The position numbers were made by a program, and so were the translations under genes. DNA of 64,000 nucleotides from DASQPR01 sp963797675 (GTDB lineage: Bacteria > Actinomycetota > Actinomycetes > Mycobacteriales > Micromonosporaceae), in NCBI GenBank assembly GCA_963797675.1, contig CAWCQQ010000002.1, positions 1,550,001 to 1,614,000 on the forward strand, written 5' to 3'. Shown piece by piece: positions 27,270 through 36,073 of the stretch. Position 1 is the stretch's first letter. The number at the start of each line of letters is the position of its first letter. Under the pieces are notes generated by a model. It was not told the origin of the DNA, searched no databases, and saw nothing but the letters and a program-made list of their open reading frames with translations.

Positions 27270-28822
27270 ACGGTGGTGCACTCGTCGTCGCCGGCCTCCG
27301 GGCACACGGCGTCGACACGGTTTTCGGCATCCCCGGCACGCATAACCTCGAGATCTACCGTGCCCTGCACGGCTCCGGCATCCGCCATGTCACGCCACGG
27401 CATGAGCAGGGTGCCGGGTACGCCGCCGACGGATACGCCCGGACCACCGGGCGCCCCGGCGTCGCGATCGTCACGACCGGCCCGGCGCTGCTGAACATCG
27501 CGGCGGCGGTCGGTCAGGCGTACTCCGACTCGATTCCGATGCTCGTGATCTCGCCGGGCATGCCGCTGCACCACCAGCGCGGCTCGGGACTCCTGCACGA
27601 GACGAAGGACCAGTCGGCGGCGCTGGCCGCGGTCGCCCGCCGCTCGCATCGGGTCACGTCGCTCGCCGAGATCCCGGTCGCGATCGCGCAGGCGTTCGCC
27701 GAATTCCGCGACCGACCGTCCCGGCCCGATCCACCTGGAGATCCCGCTCGATCTCCTGGCGATCGTATGCCGACCTGCCCATCGACGTCTCGGCGCGGAC
27801 GCCGATCACCGTGCCGGTGCGGCCGCCCGATGCCGGACTCGTCGCATCCGCCGCCGATCTGTTGACGCGTGCTGCGCGGCCGGTCCTGATCGTCGGCGGT
27901 GGAGCCAAGCGCGCGGCCGCCGTCGCACTCGCGGAACGCCTGCAGGCGCCGGTATTCAGTACGACCAACGGCAAGGGTACGGTGCCGGACGATCATCGGC
28001 TCGCGGTGACTGCCGCACTGCATCTGCCCGCCGTCGATCGACCTGCTGGACGGCGCCGATGTCGTGCTCGCCCTCGGCACCGAGCTGGCGCCGACCGACT
28101 TCTGGAACGGGCCGCCACAGTGGACGGCCACGCTCATCCGGGTCGACGTCGATCCGGCTCAGCTCCTCATCAACGCCACTCCGGATCTCGCGATCGTCGG
28201 TGATGCCGGCGCGTTCGTGGACGAACTGCTGAAGCTTCTGCCGGCCGTACCGGCGAATGATCGTGCGGAACAGGCCCGCGCTGCCGTACGGCCACAAGCG
28301 GCTGCGGAGGGTGCCCGTTGGCTGCCCTGGCTGGACGCCGTCGACGCCGACATCGTCGTCGCGGACAACGCGATGGCCTGCTACTACGGTGCGCTCGGCC
28401 ACCTCGCCGTCCGGCGGCCGGGCGGATTCTGCTTCCCGACCGGCTACGGCACGCTCGGCTACGCGCTGCCGGCCGCGATCGGCGCGAAGATCGCGAACCC
28501 GGACGCGAACGTCGTCGCCATCTGCGGTGACGGCGGATTCATGTTCAGCGTGCAGGAGTTCGCGACCGCCGCCGCCGAGCAGGTCACGCTGCCGATCATC
28601 GTGTTCGACAACGGCGGGTACGGCGAGATCCGCGCCGAGATGCGAGACGCCGGCATCGAGCCGCTCGGGGTGGAGTTGCCCGTACCCCATCTGGTGGAAC
28701 TGGCGCGTGCGCTCGGCGGGCATGGGGTCGCCCCGGCGACACCGGCCGACCTGGGCGTTGAACTGGCGCATGCACGTGCACGGCCGGGTCCGACGCTGTT
28801 GGTGATCAAGGAGACAGAGTGA
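27266..28822 (+). pseudogene. ThDP-dependent 2-oxoacid decarboxylase, closest to 5-guanidino-2-oxopentanoate decarboxylase (three frameshifts)
   Basis: About 517 residues. The ThDP Glu is in TPRHEQGAGYAADGYAR, and the N-terminal wording FGIPGTHNLEIYRAL resembles the AruI-type decarboxylases more than acetolactate synthases. The middle domain has PVLIVGGGAKRAAAVALAER; the ThDP motif is ICGDGGFMFSVQEFATA followed by FDNGGYGEI. Extra bases near 27717, 27763 and 28041 break the frame and removal restores GPIHLEIPLDLL and DLLDGADVVLALGTE. It overlaps both neighbours by 4 bp. The assignment to guanidino-oxopentanoate is similarity by eye, not proof. Confidence 0.78.
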
Positions 28823-29995
28823 CGTTTCTCGAAGTGACCTGGACCGACGAGGTCACCGGGCGGCAGGGTTTCCTGGTTATCGACCGGCTGATTCGCGGCG
28901 CGGCCAGCGGCGGACTGCGCATGCGGGCCGGCTGCACGCTCGACGAGGTACGCGACCTGGCGCGTGGCATGACGCTCAAAGAGGCCGTCGTCTACACGCG
29001 CGGCGACAACTACGTGCCGTTCGGCGGCGGTAAGGGCGGCATCGACTGCTCGCCCTACGACCCCGAGGCGCGGGACGTCATGAAGCGATATGTGGCCGCG
29101 ATGAAGCCGCTGATCGAGCAGTACTGGTCCACCGGCGAGGACTTCGGCGTCCGGCAGGACGTGCTCGACGAGGTCGCGTCCGAGGTCGGGCTGCGCTCAA
29201 CCATCGAGGCCGCGCTGAATCTGCTGCCCGACCCCGCGTACGGTCTCGGCCTGGTCAAGGCGGGCTTCGCGGTCGATGTCGACGGCGTCGGGCTGGCCGA
29301 TCTCGTCGGCGGCTACGGCGTCGCCGAGGCCGCACTCGCCGCGGCAGCGCGGCTGAATCTACGCAACGACGAGACCACCGCGTTCATCCAGGGCTTCGGC
29401 TCGATGGGCGGCGCGACCGCACGCTATCTCGCCCGGGCCGGCGTACGCGTGGTCGGCATCTGTGACGCGGACGGCGTCGTCGCGAACCCGGACGGTCTCG
29501 ATGTCGAGCGCCTGCTGCTCACCCGCGACGCGTACGGCTGCATCGACCGTACCCAGCTTGCCGCCGGCGACATCGATCTGCCCCGCGACGAGTGGCTGCT
29601 GGTGCAGGCGGACATTCTGGTACCGGCGGCCATGTCCTACGTGATCACGCCGGCGAACGCCGATCTCGTGACCGCCCGGCTGGTGGTCGAGGCCGCGAAC
29701 GTGCCGACCACCGCCCAGGCCGAGGCGATGCTGATCGCCCGAGGCGTGACCGTGGTCCCGGACTTCGTCGCGAACGTCGCGACGAACGCCTGGTGGTGGT
29801 GGACGCTGTTCGGCGACATCACGGCCGATGCCGACGACGCGTTCGGCAAGATCTCCACGACGCTGCGCGGCCTGGTCGATGCCGCGTTCGACCGCGCGGC
29901 CGCGGATCGGGCTGACGTTGCGGGAGGCCGCGAGCGCGATCTCGGCGTCGAAGCTGTCGCTGCTGCTGGCCGACGTCGCCGGCGAACTCAGCTGA
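28819..29995 (+). CDS. Glu/Leu/Phe/Val dehydrogenase (one frameshift near the end)
   Basis: NAD(P)-dependent amino acid dehydrogenase of about 391 residues. The catalytic Lys region is NYVPFGGGKGGIDCSPYD, then STGEDFGVRQDVLDEVA, and the Rossmann motif TTAFIQGFGSMGGATARYLA with VVGICDADG. An extra base near 29905 shifts the last ~30 residues; the repaired end reads LREAASAISASKLSLLLADV. GTG 28819 overlaps the decarboxylase stop. Together with the decarboxylase it suggests oxidative deamination of an amino acid followed by decarboxylation of its oxoacid. The stop overlaps the convergent tetR stop by 8 bp. Confidence 0.88.
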
Positions 29996-30590
29996 GCTGG
30001 CTCGGCCGCAGGCCGAGTTCGTTCGCGGTGGCGGTGCGGACCCAGCTCGTCAGCGTCCGCTGCGAGATGACGTCCGGGTGCGTCGTGATCTGTACCGCGA
30101 GCCCGTCGATCAGCGCGATCAGCCGCCAGGCCGCACCGCGCGGGTCATCGCAGGTGAACTGCGACTTCGCGACGCCCTCGGCGATCACCTCGGTGAGCGC
30201 TTCCTTCCACCGCAGGTCCAGGCGGCGAGAGACGGCTTCGAGTTCGGGAACCCGCATCGATTCGGCCCAACCGTCGATCCATAGCGCCCAGGCCTTCGAG
30301 TCACCGGTCGGCGTGTAGACCTTCAGGATCTGGCGCAGCTTGACCAGCGGCGTCCGGCTCGCGGCCATGACCTCGTCGAGCTGGACGAGGTCGCGCTCGG
30401 CCGCGTACGCGAAGGCCTGCGCGAGCAGCTTGTCCTTCGTTTCGAAGTGGTAGAACACGAGCGCCTGGCTGACCCCGGCCGCGCTGGCGACGTCGGCCGT
30501 CCGGGTGTTCGGCAGGCCGCGTGCGAGGATCACGTCACACGCGGTCCGGAGGAGCTCCTCCAGCCGTAGTTCGGGCGTTCGTTTCGTCAC
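29988..30590 (-). CDS. TetR-family transcriptional regulator
   Basis: 200 residues. The N-terminal helix-turn-helix reads ACDVILARGLPNTRTADVAS then AAGVSQALVFYHFETKDKLL. The C-terminal ligand domain is unassigned. It lies between the metabolic operon it converges with and the MFS gene on its own strand. An operator copy sits 27 bp upstream of its start and two more copies precede the operon and the exporter, so it probably represses all three transcripts and responds to an intermediate or exported compound. Confidence 0.93.
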   Translation of the reverse strand: MTKRTPELRLEELLRTACDVILARGLPNTRTADVASAAGVSQALVFYHFETKDKLLAQAFAYAAERDLVQLDEVMAASRTPLVKLRQILKVYTPTGDSKAWALWIDGWAESMRVPELEAVSRRLDLRWKEALTEVIAEGVAKSQFTCDDPRGAAWRLIALIDGLAVQITTHPDVISQRTLTSWVRTATANELGLRPSQLS

Positions 30591-30616
30591 GGCAGCTACG
30601 GTACCTGACTCTACAA

Positions 30617-30638
30617 ACTGATTGAGCGAACAGTCAGT
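30617..30638. promoter_or_regulatory. TetR-type operator, site 2 (tetR promoter)
   Basis: ACTGATTG-N6-CAGTCAGT, one mismatch from the site-1 consensus, in the 60-bp space between the tetR start and the MFS stop. It fits autorepression. Confidence 0.7.
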
Positions 30639-30650
30639 AACGATTTCGGG

Positions 30651-31878
30651 CTAGGCCGTCGCGGCCGGCAGGCGCAGCGATCGCCGGGCGGTCAGCGTCA
30701 GCACCGTACCGATCGCGGACAGTCCGACCGCGATCAGCGTCGCGTTGGTCAGCGCGGACGTGCTGCCGAGGCTGGACGATAGGGCGAGCGCGCCGATCGT
30801 GCTGCCGGCCGCGAAGCCCAGGTAGACGGCGGTCAGGGACCAGGTGAACGCCTCGGTGGTCGAGTGCGCGGGCGCCAGCCGGGTCACCAGCGCGCCCTCG
30901 ACGGTCGTGGTCGGCGCGATGAACAAGCCCGCAATGAAGAGCAGAAGCCCCAGCGTGTACGGGCCACCGGCGAGCAGCATGGCGCGCGAAGCCGATCACG
31001 TTCAGGGCCATCAGCATCGCGTACTGGCGGCCGAGCGGCGCCCGGAAGTCCTGGCTGCCGTACCAGAGGCCGCCGACGATCGAGCCGCCGCTCCAGACCG
31101 CGAAGAGCAGCCCGCCGGCCTGCGGCATGCCACTCGCGTTGGTGTAGGCCGGGATCGCGACTTCGAGCACGCCGAACGCGGCCGCCTGCATGATCGAGAC
31201 CAGCAACACCGTACGCAGTCCGCGGGCTGGCCAGCGGACCGATCAGCCTCCGGAAGCCGCTCGTCGTGGCCGTGACCATCCGCGGGTATCCGTGCCGGAC
31301 CGCTCTGGCCGTGGCGAGGCCGAACGATCCGACGATGTTCAGCGCGGCGGCGAGCAGCGCCGTCACGGTGCCGCCCCAGACGGCCGACACGACACCGACA
31401 AGCGCCGGGCCGATCACGAACGTCAGCTCCACGAGCAGCGCGTCGAGTGCGAACGCGGTCGTCCGGGTGCTGCTCGTCCGGCGCGAGCCGCGGCAGCACC
31501 GTACGGGTGACCGCCGCGATCGGCGGGTTCACGATCGCCGGAGAGGCCGCCGATCGCGATGATCAGGCCGTCGCCGAGATGCATGTGCAGCGCGACGATC
31601 AGGCCGACCAGCGACAGGGCCTGAAGCATGCCGGCGACGGTGAGGACGAGTGCGGCATGTCCACGATCGGCAGCGCGGCCCAGCAGCGGGGCGAAGATCG
31701 CGGTGGCAGCGGCATTCGCGGCGGCGGCCAGGCCGGCAATCTAGTACGAGCCGGTTCCTGCGTGCACCACCAGAACGAACAGCAGCATGCCCATGCCGAC
31801 CGGGAGTCTGCCCAGGAAACTGGCTATCAGGAGGGGTTTTACGCCTTTTGCGGACAGGAGGGTGCGGTATCTGGACAT
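30651..31878 (-). pseudogene. MFS transporter, probable exporter (several frameshifts)
   Basis: About 405 residues with 12 predicted helices. ATG 31878 gives LLIASFLGRLPVGMGMLLFV, later FAPLLGRAADRGHAALVLTV (the loop 2-3 A-type motif), NPPIAAVTRTVLPRLAPDEQ, FVIGPALVGVVSAVWGGTV and the C-terminal TLGLLLFIAGLFIAPTTTVE. Breaks lie near 31740, 31545, 31465, 31230 and 30980. It is preceded by operator site 3 and lies downstream of tetR's own operator, consistent with a regulator-exporter pair. Confidence 0.83.
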
Positions 31879-31901
31879 GGTTTCTCCAGTTTACCCTATC
31901 T

Positions 31902-31923
31902 CCTGACTAAGTCGTCAGTCAGT
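31902..31923. promoter_or_regulatory. TetR-type operator, site 3 (MFS promoter)
   Basis: CCTGACTA-N6-CAGTCAGT keeps the N6 spacing, with a perfect right half and 6 of 8 matches on the left. It is 24 bp upstream of the MFS start and about 105 bp upstream of the divergent alpha/beta hydrolase, which might therefore also be controlled. Confidence 0.65.
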
Positions 31924-32028
31924 TTCGTGATTGCGGCTTACGGCGGTTGGCCGACATCGTCACTCCGGGGAGTGCTGGGCGAGCTTTTGGGGGCGACACG
32001 GTATGGCGGATCGTGGCACCATGCCGCA

Positions 32029-32871
32029 ATGCCGACCTTCAGCTCGTACGACGGAACCACGCTCGCCTATCACGTCGAGGGCTCCGGACCCGTACTCGTC
32101 TGCCAGCCCGGTGGCCCCGGTCGCGCCAGCGCCTACCTCGGTGACCTCGGCGGCCTGACCCGGGCGTACACGGTGATTCGGCTGGATAGCCGCGGCACCG
32201 GCGACTCCGAGGTGCCGTCGGATCCGGCCACCTACCGGATGGACGCGCTGGCGGCGGACCTGGAAGCGCTGCGCGCACATCTCGGGCTGGAGACGATGAC
32301 GCTGCTGGGCCACTCGGCCGGTGCCAACGTGGTCACGCTCTATGCCGCCGCATATCCGGCCCGGATCGAGCGCCTGATCCTGCTCACCGGTCTCGTCCGC
32401 GCTGCCGGCCTCACGCCGATCGGGATGGACGAGGCTTACGAGGCCCGCTCCGGCGAGCCCTGGTACGGCGACGCGGTCGCCGCTTGGGACGCGTGGGACG
32501 AGTTGCCCGAGGACGCGAGCGATGCGGACGCGTACCCGTTCATGCTGGCCTCGGCGCCGTTCGCGTACGGCCGGTGGGACGCCGTGGCCGCCGCGCATGC
32601 CGCCGCCGGGCTGACCGAGTTCGCGCCCGCCGCCCGCGACGGGTTCTTTGAGGGATACACCCCCGATCGGGACGCGATCACGTCGAAGCTGGCTGAGCTG
32701 GTTGCACCGGTGCTGGTGATCGCCGGCGAACTCGACGCGTCCCCGACCCCGGCCGCCGCCGTCGAGGTGGCGAAGCTGTTCCCGTCGGCGACCGTGGTGA
32801 CGATCGCGGGCGGCGGCCACTTCCCGTGGCTCGACAACCCGGTCGCGCTGGCGGCGGCGCTGGCGCCGTAG
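32029..32871 (+). CDS. Alpha/beta hydrolase, proline iminopeptidase-like
   Basis: 280 residues, intact. The oxyanion motif is CQPGGPGRASAYLG, the substrate-side RLDSRGTGDSEVPS is typical of prolyl aminopeptidases, the nucleophile elbow is TLLGHSAGANVVTLYAA (Ser in GHSAG), the acid is in VIAGELDASPTP and the His in GGGHFPWLDNP. The cap domain (about 130-200) is Asp/Glu-rich. It may be an aminopeptidase or a generic esterase. A terminator and an 18-bp tandem repeat follow. Confidence 0.88.
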   Translation: MPTFSSYDGTTLAYHVEGSGPVLVCQPGGPGRASAYLGDLGGLTRAYTVIRLDSRGTGDSEVPSDPATYRMDALAADLEALRAHLGLETMTLLGHSAGANVVTLYAAAYPARIERLILLTGLVRAAGLTPIGMDEAYEARSGEPWYGDAVAAWDAWDELPEDASDADAYPFMLASAPFAYGRWDAVAAAHAAAGLTEFAPAARDGFFEGYTPDRDAITSKLAELVAPVLVIAGELDASPTPAAAVEVAKLFPSATVVTIAGGGHFPWLDNPVALAAALAP

Positions 32872-32885
32872 ACCACAAAGGATCT

Positions 32886-32920
32886 GGCACCGTTGAGCGC
32901 CGTAGCGACCCAACGGTGCC
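32886..32920 (+). terminator. Terminator hairpin after the alpha/beta hydrolase
   Basis: GGCACCGTTG (32886-32895) pairs perfectly with CAACGGTGCC (32911-32920), loop 15 bases, starting 14 bp after the stop; a short TTGATC follows, no long T-tract. Confidence 0.65.
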
Positions 32921-32922
32921 TT

Positions 32923-32976
32923 GATCCTCACCGGAGCGCTGATCCTCATCAGAGCGCTGATCCTCATCAGAGCGCA
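32923..32976. repeat. Three tandem 18-bp repeats between convergent genes
   Basis: GATCCTCACCGGAGCGCT, GATCCTCATCAGAGCGCT and GATCCTCATCAGAGCGCA follow without spacing, units 2 and 3 differing only in the last base. They fill most of the space between the hydrolase terminator and the yidC stop. Non-coding. Confidence 0.85.
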
Positions 32977-32996
32977 AGGCGGCGGCCCGGAAGCGG

Positions 32997-33765
32997 CTAG
33001 GCGGGGAGGCCCCGTCTGAGTAGGGCGTTTTCGGCTGTGGTCCAGGTGGTTGTGGTGAGGAGGTAGAGGACTGCCGCCAGGGGCAGGACGGCGGCGCTGA
33101 TCAGGATGAAGAACGGTGCCACCTGGCCGATTTTCGCCATCATCTCGGCGGTGCCGAGCGCGCTCCGCCGGCCGCTGCTGTGGTTGCCGCGGTGGCCTTC
33201 AAACCGGGGCGCTTGGGTGGTGCCGTTGCGGCCTTGTTGATTTTCATGAGCATCGTGGCTCGGCGGGATCCGATCACCGCCAAGCCGATCAGGGCCGCGA
33301 AAATCAGCAGGAACACGAGCACGTGCGGGCCGAGGGCCAGCGCGGATCCGATGAATCGGGCGTGCAGCGGTACGCCGAACAGGCTGGCACCGGCCAGGCT
33401 GCCGGACGATGTCGCGAACGTGCGGTAGAGCACCAGGAAGATCGGGATCTGGATGAGCATCGGCAGCAGGCCCGCGAACGGGGAGATCCGCTCGCGGCGA
33501 TAGAGATCCTGCAACTCCGTACTCATCGCGATCGTGTTCTTGCCGTGCTTCTGGCGGATCGCCGCGACCTGTGGCGCGAGTCGCGTGCGGCGCGTTCGCC
33601 GCGGACGGCGGCTCGGTTGAGCGGATGGAGGGCGAAGCGGACCGCGATCGTGACCAGGACGATCGCGATCGCGGCGCCGCCGATCGGTGTAAGTGCGGTG
33701 GACAACGTGCTGATCAGGCTGGAGGCAGCCGAAACTGCCCCGCTGAACGGGTTTGCGGCAAGCAT
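32997..33765 (-). pseudogene. yidC: YidC/Oxa1-type membrane protein insertase (few frameshifts)
   Basis: About 255 residues, the short form with five helices. ATG 33765 gives MLAANPFSGAVSAASSLIST and AAIAIVLVTIAVRFALHPLN; then LAPQVAAIRQKHGKNTIAMS and the hydrophilic loop LYRRERISPFAGLLPMLIQI match the YidC core with its conserved Arg. The end, in another frame, reads MMAKIGQVAPFFILISAAVL and TTTTWTTAENALLRRG. Breaks lie near 33590 and 33175. This is likely a second, accessory YidC, since it is outside the rpmH-rnpA region; it follows a DUF6412 gene. Confidence 0.85.
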
Positions 33766-33807
33766 GAGGAAGCCCCTTGGCTAGGTAAAACAGGGAAGAG
33801 TGATCGT

Positions 33808-34116
33808 TTAACGCAAGGGGAATCCGCCGGGCGCCCGCGATCGGGTCCGTCCGGGGGCGTCGGGGTCGCTGAGCCGCACGACGCTGATGCGCCGGGTCCG
33901 CGCATAGAACGGTGCGCCGACCGGTCGCCCGTTGACGTTCACGAGTGCCGAACCCGCAATGGTACGAGCAGCGAGCAGCGCCGTGAGCACGATCAACGCA
34001 GCAGCGGCCCCGGCCGACAGATGGTTGCCACTGGTGGCCGCATGCATGCCGACGCCGAATGCGAGCAGTACGAACCCGGTGATCCACGTACGGATCCAGG
34101 TCGCGGCGACAGACAT
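33808..34116 (-). CDS. DUF6412 small membrane protein
   Basis: 102 residues. Two helices (ITGFVLLAFGVGMHAATSG and AAAALIVLTALLAARTIAG) precede a basic tail SDPDAPGRTRSRAPGGFPLR, whose DPDAxGRxRxRAPG pattern is the DUF6412 hallmark. Genes of this family are commonly found next to an accessory yidC in actinomycetes, as here (42-bp gap), so a role with membrane insertion is an inference from context. Function unknown. Confidence 0.75.
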   Translation of the reverse strand: MSVAATWIRTWITGFVLLAFGVGMHAATSGNHLSAGAAAALIVLTALLAARTIAGSALVNVNGRPVGAPFYARTRRISVVRLSDPDAPGRTRSRAPGGFPLR

Positions 34117-34163
34117 GCCGCAACGATAGCGCGGGCCTGCCAGTGTTCGTGCTGCAGACGCGG

Positions 34164-34198
34164 TGCGGGCCCGGCGCCAGATCGGCGCCGGACCCGCA
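34164..34198 (-). terminator. Terminator hairpin after the FG-GAP repeat protein
   Basis: TGCGGGCCCGGCGCC (34164-34178) pairs with GGCGCCGGACCCGCA (34184-34198) with one mismatch and a 5-base loop. It lies 35 bp past the stop of the minus-strand gene at 34233. Confidence 0.65.
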
Positions 34199-34232
34199 GA
34201 ACGATGTGCTGTGCCGTTCGGTGGTGTTCGGG

Positions 34233-35732
34233 TTACATGATTTGGCCGAATTGGTTCCAGCTGGTGCCGATGGTGACGGCGGGTGACCACATGCCGACGG
34301 CGATGGTGGTGTCGCCGGCGACGTGGGGGTAGGCGACCAGGGTGCCGTTGCCGGCGGGGTTGCGGGCCATGATTTCGGGGAGGCCGTCGCCGTTGAGGTC
34401 GGCGGTGTTGATGGCGTCGAAGATGTTCCAGCCGGAGCCGACGGTGATGGCGGGGGACCACATGCCGACGGCGATGGTGGTGTCGTTGGCGACGTGGGGG
34501 TAGGCGACGAGGGTGCCGTTGCCGGTGGGGTTGTTGGCCAGGATTTCGGGGTAGCCGTCGCCGTTGATGTCGGCCAGGCCGATGGTGTCGTAGATGTTCC
34601 AGCCGGTGCCGACGGTGACGCCGGGTGACCACATGCCGACGGCGATGGTGGTGTCGCCGGGGACGTGGGGGTAGGCGACGAGGGTGCCGTTGCCGGTGGG
34701 GTTTTCGGCGAGGATGTCGGGGTAGCCGTCGCCGTTGATGTCGCCGAAGGTGATCATGCTGTAGATGTTCCAGCCGGTGCCGACGGTGATGGCGGTGGTC
34801 CAGGAGCTGGCGGCGATGGTGGTGACGCCGGGGACGTGGGGGTAGACGACGATGGAGCCGTTGCCGGTGGGGTTGCGGGCGATGATGTCGGGCAGGCCGT
34901 CGCCGTTGACGTCGGCGAACATGACTTTGTCGTAGACGTTCCAGCCGGCGCCGAAGGTGATCGGGGTGGTCCAGGCGTTGCCGGCGATGGTGAAGTTGTT
35001 CGCGACGTGTGGGTAGACGGTCAGTGAGCCGTTGTTGGCGGGGTTGCGGGCGATGATCTCCGGCAGGCCGTCACCGTTGAGATCGACCATCTGATGCCCA
35101 TCAAACGCGGGCGGCGGATCGTTGACGATGTTGTTGTACCGGATCGGCCGGAATCCGTTGTTGATGTACCAGGATTTCGCGACTTCGTCGTGCGATGCCG
35201 GGCTTCCTTCCGGTGAATCGGACTCCTGGTACACCCAGATTTCGGTGTGCCCGCTGTCTCCCCACTTGTCGAACAGCGCGATGTGGCCGAAGGAGACACC
35301 GAGCAGCGCGTCGCCCGGAAGTAGATTCTCGTAGCTCGCCGAGTCGGCACCGCCGAGATAGGTCTTGCCGGACCAGGTGTCGAAGTCGGGGCTGCCATGG
35401 GCGGCCGAGGTCACGTAGCTGTGCGTCGCAGCCCAGGCCATCGAGACGAAGCCGGAGCAGTCGATCCGGTACGGGCCGCCGGTGGCCGAGTCCACCCAGG
35501 CGAAGTCCTGCGTGTAGTCGGTCGGTTGGGTGGTCCACTCGGCCGCTCGGGCGAGGACCTGGCTCCGGGTGATCGTCGCGCCGAGTGCCGGCCCCAGCGT
35601 TCCGGTTGAGGTCGGGTCGGCTTTCGCCACCACGGTGGCGTTGGCGGGGGCAGCGGTGAGCATGGTCGCGGCGAGGGCGAAACCGATCATTGCCGCGAAT
35701 GTGCGGGAGAGCCGCGCGCGTTGGTGATTCAC
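34233..35732 (-). CDS. Secreted NlpC/P60-like hydrolase with five FG-GAP/VCBS-type repeats
   Basis: 499 residues. A Sec signal peptide (MIGFALAATMLTAAPANA, cleavage about residue 32), then a cysteine-peptidase-like domain with YRIDCSGFVSMAW (Cys92) and SFGHIALFD (His150), the Cys/His arrangement of NlpC/P60 amidases. From about residue 215 five repeats of 57 residues carry calcium-type loops DLNGDGLPEI, DVNGDGLPDI, DINGDGYPDI and so on, forming a beta-propeller likely used for binding. The repeats are also near-identical in DNA at an exact 171-bp period. A terminator follows and an inverted repeat (35778-35808) precedes it. Confidence 0.85.
   Translation of the reverse strand: MNHQRARLSRTFAAMIGFALAATMLTAAPANATVVAKADPTSTGTLGPALGATITRSQVLARAAEWTTQPTDYTQDFAWVDSATGGPYRIDCSGFVSMAWAATHSYVTSAAHGSPDFDTWSGKTYLGGADSASYENLLPGDALLGVSFGHIALFDKWGDSGHTEIWVYQESDSPEGSPASHDEVAKSWYINNGFRPIRYNNIVNDPPPAFDGHQMVDLNGDGLPEIIARNPANNGSLTVYPHVANNFTIAGNAWTTPITFGAGWNVYDKVMFADVNGDGLPDIIARNPTGNGSIVVYPHVPGVTTIAASSWTTAITVGTGWNIYSMITFGDINGDGYPDILAENPTGNGTLVAYPHVPGDTTIAVGMWSPGVTVGTGWNIYDTIGLADINGDGYPEILANNPTGNGTLVAYPHVANDTTIAVGMWSPAITVGSGWNIFDAINTADLNGDGLPEIMARNPAGNGTLVAYPHVAGDTTIAVGMWSPAVTIGTSWNQFGQIM
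34373..35093 (-). repeat. Five in-frame 171-bp DNA repeats inside the FG-GAP domain
   Basis: The motif encoding NGDG recurs at 34383, 34554, 34725, 34896 and 35067, exactly 171 bp apart each time, with long identical stretches (for example ggtgccgttgccggtggggt) in neighbouring copies. Such conservation at silent sites points to recent duplication or gene conversion. Confidence 0.85.
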
Positions 35733-35777
35733 AGTGATTCCTTTGTTCGGGGATGGTGTACGGGCAGCCGAATATGC

Positions 35778-35808
35778 CTCGCATAAGGCACGGTTGTGCT
35801 TATGCGAG
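35778..35808. promoter_or_regulatory. Inverted repeat upstream of the FG-GAP protein
   Basis: CTCGCATAAG (35778-35787) and CTTATGCGAG (35799-35808) are perfect inverses with an 11-base spacer, 46 bp before the gene start: an operator or a leader hairpin. Confidence 0.55.
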
Positions 35809-36021
35809 TAGGTAATTGGTGGAGGTATTCGGTGCTGAGATCAGCTTCGACGCCGGACGCCCGATAGGGAAGATCTATCGCCTGGACGCATTAGTCCATG
35901 GCCGGATGTGTCCAATGGCCATCGCATAGCCGGACACAAAAATGACGCCCGCGCGGTCACGCGAGCGCCTTATGCATGCCTGAGTGGTGCGACGCGGTGC
36001 AATCGTGTTGACTGCAACTTC

Positions 36022-36059
36022 GTTACCTTGTTACCTTGGTAACAACACACCACGGTAAC
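36022..36059. promoter_or_regulatory. Four-box GTTACC/GGTAAC operator
   Basis: GTTACC at 36022 and 36030, then GGTAAC at 36038 and 36054. The starts are 8, 8 and 16 bp apart, so all boxes fall on an 8-bp lattice, with inversion in the middle. It ends 14 bp before the start of the ribbon-helix-helix gene and overlaps the likely promoter, which suggests autoregulation by cooperatively bound dimers. Confidence 0.7.
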
Positions 36060-36073
36060 AGGAAGGGGATGTC

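Larger units (their letters stand above)
35733..36073. other. Intergenic region with two operator-like sites
   Basis: 341 bp between divergent genes. It is AT-richer than its surroundings and has the inverted repeat at 35778-35808 near the FG-GAP gene and the four-box operator at 36022-36059 near the ribbon-helix-helix gene. Between them nothing coding was recognised. Confidence 0.6.
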
